Positions 58,481 to 64,000 of a stretch of DNA of 64,000 nt are shown piece after piece; positions within the stretch are counted from its first letter, which is position 1; each line of letters opens with the position of its first letter. A program made the position numbers and the translations under genes. Source of the DNA: Elysia chlorotica. Lineage: Eukaryota; Mollusca; Gastropoda; Plakobranchidae. The stretch is from assembly GCA_003991915.1 (NCBI GenBank), contig RQTK01000202.1, forward strand, positions 239,324 through 303,323, given 5' to 3'. Under the pieces are notes generated by a model. It did not search any database, had not been told where the DNA came from, and worked only from the letters and a program-made list of their open reading frames with translations.

Positions 58481-58864
58481 TATGTGTGTTTTCTAAGCAC
58501 GATTCGGTACATGGCTTGTATAGTGTCTAAGCTAGCAATATTCTAGAGCGCAATGTTTTCATCAAGGCAATTGATGTGAGAAGGAAATGGGAAAGAGAAG
58601 GAAAAAGGGGAGGGGGGGGGGGTATGATTGGTTATGTCTGTAACGGATCCGTCACATACAGATGAAGAACGATTCACACTCTGACGACTGGTAGGCTTGT
58701 GGCTTTGGAAAGGGGGGGGGGGGGGGGGTTTTTTTTGTCACGCCCTTTCGATTTTTATTGTCAAGCCTGTTGTTATCGAGTACATGGGAGTGTCCTGAGG
58801 TGCCAGTCACAGTCGATCAGCTGTGATCAAAGTGGTTGATAGTATGGCTAGAAATAGAGAGATA

Positions 58865-58867
<3 letters not shown>

Positions 58868-58960
<93 letters not shown>
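58868..58960. repeat. (GA)n microsatellite
   Basis: About 90 bp. Two G runs, about 9 and 18 bases, lie at 58613-58622 and 58711-58728. Confidence 0.95.
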
Positions 58961-58963
<3 letters not shown>

Positions 58964-59259
58964 TACGGTTAAATCAAAAATACCCTAAACTGAAATCGTA
59001 CGTGTCTCTTATATTAATATTTAGTAGTTTTCGCCCAAATTCTTTTAACCCATTCCTCAGACATTTTTACAAATCAGAGTATTTTTATCCGTCTAAAGAA
59101 AACCCAGACAAACGCCCCGTTTTTATGACAATAGCCAGGCAGCGGGAAACCGATTCTCATTGTTCAGGTAGGCACGATCAAAAACATAATAGATTATTAT
59201 GGGGACAACCGAATTACTGCTGAATAACAACATAGTTTTAAAATTAACAAAAATTTCTC

Positions 59260-59684
59260 TCTAACTTTTTCTGACTTTGTCTCTATCTTGGTCTGTCTCT
59301 CTATATGTTTGCCTGTATGTTTGTCAGTATGTCTCTGTCTTTGCCATTCTCTATCTCCCTTTCTCTGTGTTTCTCTCTGTTTCTCTATTTCTAGTCTATG
59401 TCTCTCTCTTCTTTCTCGCTCGCTTCCTCTATGACTGACACTTTTTACCTATCCGGATCCGATCTCTCTTTCTCTCTCTCTCTGTATCTTTCTCTTTCTC
59501 TCTTTGACTCTCTCTTTTTCTCTTTGACTCTCTCTCTCTTCATCTTTCTTTGTCTCTCTCTCATTCTTTCTATCTCTGTGCCCCTCTCTCCTTCCCTCTT
59601 CGACTCTCTCTCTCACTCTTTCTATCTCTGAGCCTCTCTATCTTTCTCTCTTTGACTCTCTTTATCTCTCTACGCCCCCTCTCT

Positions 59685-59729
<45 letters not shown>

Positions 59730-59730
59730 T
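59260..59730. repeat. CT-rich low-complexity region
   Basis: Imperfect CTCTTTCTCTGACT-type repeats; CTCTTTGACTCTCTCT recurs several times between 59500 and 59660. Confidence 0.85.
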
Positions 59731-59734
59731 CTCT

Positions 59735-60936
59735 CATTCATTATAGTCTCAACAGAAAAGCAGCAGGAACCGCCGTATTAATTCTAACGTGCTATTATTT
59801 GCTACATTTTGCCAAGCGTTGACAAAGAGTCCCATTGTAAAGTCATGCATTTCAATACACAAAGAGAGTTTCAAGCTACGCACACTGTGTTGTAACTATA
59901 AATCAAGAACACTTCTGTTTATAAATTCTATTTATATCCACATTGAGTGACTCTCCGGACAGTCCTGTAGCGGTAGATTTATAACAGAAATTGAGGCGGA
60001 GAAGTTTACACATAATTATATACATGAGCTCCTTAAGTGGCCGGTAGTCTCTTGAGAAAATAATAGGTTTTGTTGATACGTTTATGCTTCTAATTTTTCA
60101 TTTCAAAGTTAAGAGTTTAGGACACGGCGCATGCGTCAAGAATAAACAAAACTGTTTTCATCGTTAACAACATTGACCTTGGAGTAATATGACCTCTATA
60201 GTTTGAAAGCATTTTTCAGGATTTAAATTTGTCATAGATGTTTAGATTCAAGGTTAAGCAACATAAAAAGAAAAGTGCTGTGCGTTTTGTTTTGTTTTTA
60301 TGGTTGTTGTTTTTTTCTTCTTTTGTATTGTTTAAATGTTGAATGTCTTGGCTTTATTTCATGTATTTAACTTGTACAACCATGCATAATCATTTGGAGA
60401 TACATTCGCAATTACGCAGAGTAACAGATCATTAATTTTTATCCATTAATTTCTGACGCAGACATTTTATAACCTTTTTGCACCGACAAAAAGCTTGCTA
60501 TAAAATGTTACATTATCAACTTTTGTAGATAACGTCAATCATAAAAACAACGGTAACAACTTCTTTTTATATTACTCCTACTAAGTACTATTACTACTAC
60601 TAGTACCAACACAGATAGCTATGTTTCAATGCGCTCCCAAAGTTTTTTAATCAGCTTATTGATCAATTCAAACTATCAAAAACGCGCCCAGTTTGTTTAC
60701 CAATTACACGTTCATTTATTCAGTGGGATTTTCCGACAGATTTTTTTTTTATAAGACAGGACGGCGCCATGCATTGTTGAAGAAGGCCAAACATGGCATT
60801 GAGAAAAACATATAAACAAGATAGCGCTGTGTGTAAGGCAGTAGAGGGCTGGGGTTTGGTTTTAGCCAGTAGGGGACTCCTAATTGTTTGTTTTTTTTGT
60901 GTTTTTTTTAATTTTTTATATTTTTTATAATAATGT
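59735..60936. other. Non-coding AT-rich stretch
   Basis: No gene or transposon recognised in 1.2 kb. T-rich immediately before the third gap. Confidence 0.5.
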
Positions 60937-61040
60937 NNNNNNNNNNNNNNNNNNNNNNNNNNNNNNNNNNNNNNNNNNNNNNNNNNNNNNNNNNNNNNNN
61001 NNNNNNNNNNNNNNNNNNNNNNNNNNNNNNNNNNNNNNNN

Positions 61041-61120
<80 letters not shown>
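60937..61120. repeat. 104-base gap followed by (AGT)n
   Basis: Ns at 60937-61040, then about 80 bp of AGT repeats. The missing sequence is presumably more of the same array. Confidence 0.95.
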
Positions 61121-61121
<1 letters not shown>

Positions 61122-61534
61122 TAGTGTAGTAGTAGTAGATATAGTAGTAGTACGCTGTTATGTCTTTCCTTCAGACCCTTGTACAGTCCTATAATTGTAA
61201 TCACAAGCCTTTTATGTAGATTTCTGTGCTAGGAACCCATGGTTTGCTTATGAGTTTTCTAGAGCAAGATTCATTATGTAGCTGTGTCTAGATCCAAAAG
61301 TATGTCTAACTAAAGAGATAGACATAATGCATAATAAATGCCTACGATCTATACAAATAATTATCTATTCAGAAAGCTGCGAAGAAGAACTAGGTTAGGA
61401 TAAAACGGTCTTTATCACTGTTACAAGTGTAAGGTGTTTAGCGTGGGTGGTTACTCTTCAAAAGATAAATATAATTATAAACACTTTAGTTTTATCGAAA
61501 GCGACATTTTTGGTGTAGGCCTACATTGATTCAC

Positions 61535-61760
<226 letters not shown>

Positions 61761-61764
61761 TGTG

Positions 61765-62455
61765 TGTGAGTGTTTGTATGACATGCAAGCAAAGAGTGCA
61801 CTTTTTTTTCAAAATAAATCCTGAAAGGCTGAACAAAAACCAACAACAAATAATTATATAAAGCTAAAATAAACTTTCATTCTCTACTTCTGTTTTATCT
61901 AATATATCGATTTTTTTGGCAAGAGAAACGAAATATAAAAGAATCACTCGTATTTTGTAGCAATTTATTCTCCATTCGTTGCCGATAAAAAAAAAAAACA
62001 TAATTAAAAATATATTTAAAAAACCCGAATATTTTGTTCATATCTAAGAGCAACAAGTTTTAATTTTACGTCCAGTCTTACAGCTATATTTTTAGTTATA
62101 ATATGACTTTGTTTCGTGTAACTTCATTCTTTTCATGTTTTTTTCTTTGTGTGTTTATTTTGAAGTTAACCCCCGAATCTTTCGCCTAGCACACCAACAT
62201 CTTCATCGAAATATCAATTATGTTCTCGAAACTGTGTTGAAAAAAAAACTCTTTTTGTTTAAATTATTATATTGAAAAAACAACACGTGAGAGTCCAGGA
62301 CTTGGGACAACCATAGAGCCATGATGTGTTTCACCCGCCGCCTATCCTGTAGATCACCCCGTCACAAGTTACAGGTCACGAGAAGTCAAACTCGAACTGT
62401 CTGGCTCTACTGGAAAGTGGAAAGGGGACCAATGGAAACCAGGAGTGTGCGATGG
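61765..62455. other. Non-coding AT-rich stretch
   Basis: No gene recognised. Several short A and T homopolymers. Confidence 0.5.
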
Positions 62456-62514
62456 ATGATGAATGAGGGGGAAAGAGGGAGCGAGGAATGAAAGAGATAA
62501 AAAGAAAGTGCTAA

Positions 62515-62664
62515 TGAGAGAGAGAGATAGAGAGAGGAGAGAGGAGAGAGAGAGAGGAGAGAGAGAGAGAGAAAGAGACTAGTCGCAAAAAGACATACAT
62601 ACATACATACATACATACATACATACATACATACATACATACATACATACATACATACATACAT

Positions 62665-62721
<57 letters not shown>

Positions 62722-62722
62722 G
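62515..62722. repeat. GA-rich, (CATA)n, then (GACA)n compound array
   Basis: An impure GA tract to 62580, (CATA)n at 62592-62667, then an abrupt switch to (GACA)n to 62720. The same kind of switch between tetranucleotides occurs at 17823-17958. Confidence 0.95.
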
Positions 62723-62886
62723 AAAAAGAAGAAATACACTGGAGGAAGAGGAAATAATAGGAGGAAAACAAGACGGAAATAGTTTTTTGACGGAAGGAAA
62801 GGGGACATAACAAATGATCTTCCCTTCCCTAGCACCAGCGTCATTACTCAATGTTACGGCAAGTTGAATAGACCAAGGGACAAATA

Positions 62887-62920
62887 GAATAGTCGGAATA
62901 GTCGGAATAGTCGGAATGCC
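62887..62920. repeat. 10-bp repeat, three copies
   Basis: GAATAGTCGG three times in tandem. Confidence 0.85.
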
Positions 62921-63159
62921 AAAGAACATGTTCAGCTACCACAGGGCTGGGGGACATGGGTGATCTACCTTGACTGTCATAGCGAGTAGTCCAGGTTTTG
63001 AGCTTCACACGAGTTAACGGATGACGTAACACGTCCCACGCGCAAGGGGTTAATTGTGTGACTGCTCATTGGGAGCCGTATTAGGTTTTAATTGGTGTCG
63101 CTATGGCACCTGTAATTGCCTTAATCTGTTCCGTTTTCCCTCCCAATCCGCTCTCTGTC

Positions 63160-63167
63160 TGTCTCTG

Positions 63168-63211
<44 letters not shown>

Positions 63212-63213
63212 AT

Positions 63214-63259
<46 letters not shown>

Positions 63260-63280
63260 ATCTTTCTCTCCCTCTCCCCC

Positions 63281-63319
<39 letters not shown>

Positions 63320-63320
63320 C
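63160..63320. repeat. (CT)n blocks with TTCTATCTTT spacers
   Basis: Three CT blocks of about 30-40 bp separated by near-identical CTTCTATCTTT spacers, indicating duplication of a unit of about 60 bp. Serine/leucine open frames are artefacts. Confidence 0.9.
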
Positions 63321-63735
63321 TGTCTCATTTCTATTGCTTCTAACTTCCCTCTTTCTCTATCTGTCTCTGTCTCTCTCTGTCTTTCTATCTCTTTCCTCTG
63401 TTTATGTCTGTTTCGTTTCTATGCCTACCACCTCCATCCCCTCTCTATCATCGTCTCTATCTATTTGTCCCTTCGTCTCTGTCTTATGTATTTGTCCCTG
63501 TCCGCATACCCACCATAACACCATACAGAACCCAACGGAAAGACTTCATCACGTCATAGGTTATCGCTGCACTGATCGCCAAACCTGTAATGCGTCACCT
63601 GAGCGAGGCGCAGACTGCCAGGGACTGGTACCAAGTGTGAAGGTAGCCCAGGCCTGCAGACCCCCACCATCCATCCAGGTGTACATTTTACCAAAAAGCC
63701 GTAGCACAACAATGTGTTTCAAAATGCACCTAGGT

Positions 63736-63843
63736 TCGTTTTTATGTCTTCCAAGTGTCAGGTGTGGGAACACTGGGCGGGTCTATGACTCGTTTTTATG
63801 TCTTCCAAGTGTCAGGTGTGGGAACACTGGGCGGGTCTATGAC
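63736..63843. repeat. Perfect 54-bp tandem duplication
   Basis: TCGTTTTTATGTCTTCCAAG through TCTATGAC occurs at 63736-63789 and 63790-63843 without a difference. The identity indicates a very recent event or an assembly error. Confidence 0.95.
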
Positions 63844-63866
63844 TCGACTAGAGCGCGCGCGCACTC

Positions 63867-63869
<3 letters not shown>

Positions 63870-63931
<62 letters not shown>
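63870..63931. repeat. (GA)n microsatellite
   Basis: About 60 bp, preceded by a CGCGCGCGC stretch (63852-63860), a short alternating purine-pyrimidine run that could adopt Z-DNA. Confidence 0.95.
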
Positions 63932-63932
<1 letters not shown>

Positions 63933-64000
63933 CTCCTTGAATGGGCCTCGGTTTGCTCCCAGGTCGTTGTGAAATAAACGGAAATTCCCCTCCGCGACTG

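Overview
The window is eukaryotic nuclear DNA, most likely from a lophotrochozoan with a large, repeat-rich genome; a gastropod mollusc is my best guess. The reasons are: almost no open coding sequence in 64 kb; very many long CT/GA, GATA, ACT/AGT and CAA microsatellites; a dense population of tRNA-derived SINEs; decayed non-LTR retrotransposons of several clades; a decayed Helitron; and one spliced exon resembling an animal lipid kinase. The species call is inference, since no marker gene is present.

Gene content is sparse. A 135-bp internal exon at 3140-3274 (+), with clean AG/GT borders, encodes a segment that aligns without gaps to the end of the helical domain of phosphatidylinositol 4-kinase beta (PI4KB). 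No other PI4KB exon was found, so the rest must lie upstream, beyond the window, or across very long introns. At 49016-50184 (+) a long, GC-rich, disordered, Ser/Pro/Asp-rich reading frame starts at a good-context ATG and ends at a GTAAGT donor; it looks like the first coding exon of a gene I do not recognise. Two weaker exon candidates lie at 56313-56472, which is phase-compatible with that donor, and at 20020-20246.

Layout: 0.7-0.8 kb, a foldback element; 0.5-2.7 kb, SINEs, one with a perfect target duplication; 3.1 kb, the PI4KB exon; 3.5-4.75 kb, an L2/CR1-like LINE (-); 4.9-5.2 kb, a SINE; 6.2-7.45 kb, an AGATCT-rich block and a dead Helitron helicase; 9.4-11.0 kb, a SINE abutting a Tx1/L1-like LINE; 12-13 kb, SINEs; 13.5-13.9 kb, a G-rich minisatellite; 15-20 kb, microsatellites, the first assembly gap and a 36-bp minisatellite; 20-33 kb, mostly unassigned non-coding DNA plus a 754-bp tandem duplication and a 373-bp ACT array; 33-37 kb, two copies of a ~1.09-kb repeat, one broken by a ~1-kb nested insertion; 37-48 kb, microsatellites and tRNA-derived repeats; 49-50.2 kb, the unknown exon; 50.8-52 kb, an internally deleted LINE; 53.6-54.6 kb, an array of tRNA-like monomers and a SINE; 55-64 kb, microsatellites, a 17-bp minisatellite and the third gap.

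Most predicted reading frames are translations of simple repeats and are not genes. I see no operon, CRISPR array, rRNA gene or convincing functional tRNA gene. The most unusual material is in the repeats: a foldback element with dispersed half-copies, recurrent 84-bp duplications inside SINEs, an array of tRNA-like monomers, and a LINE joining an endonuclease domain directly to an ORF2 C-terminus. I do not find a clear new functional system.
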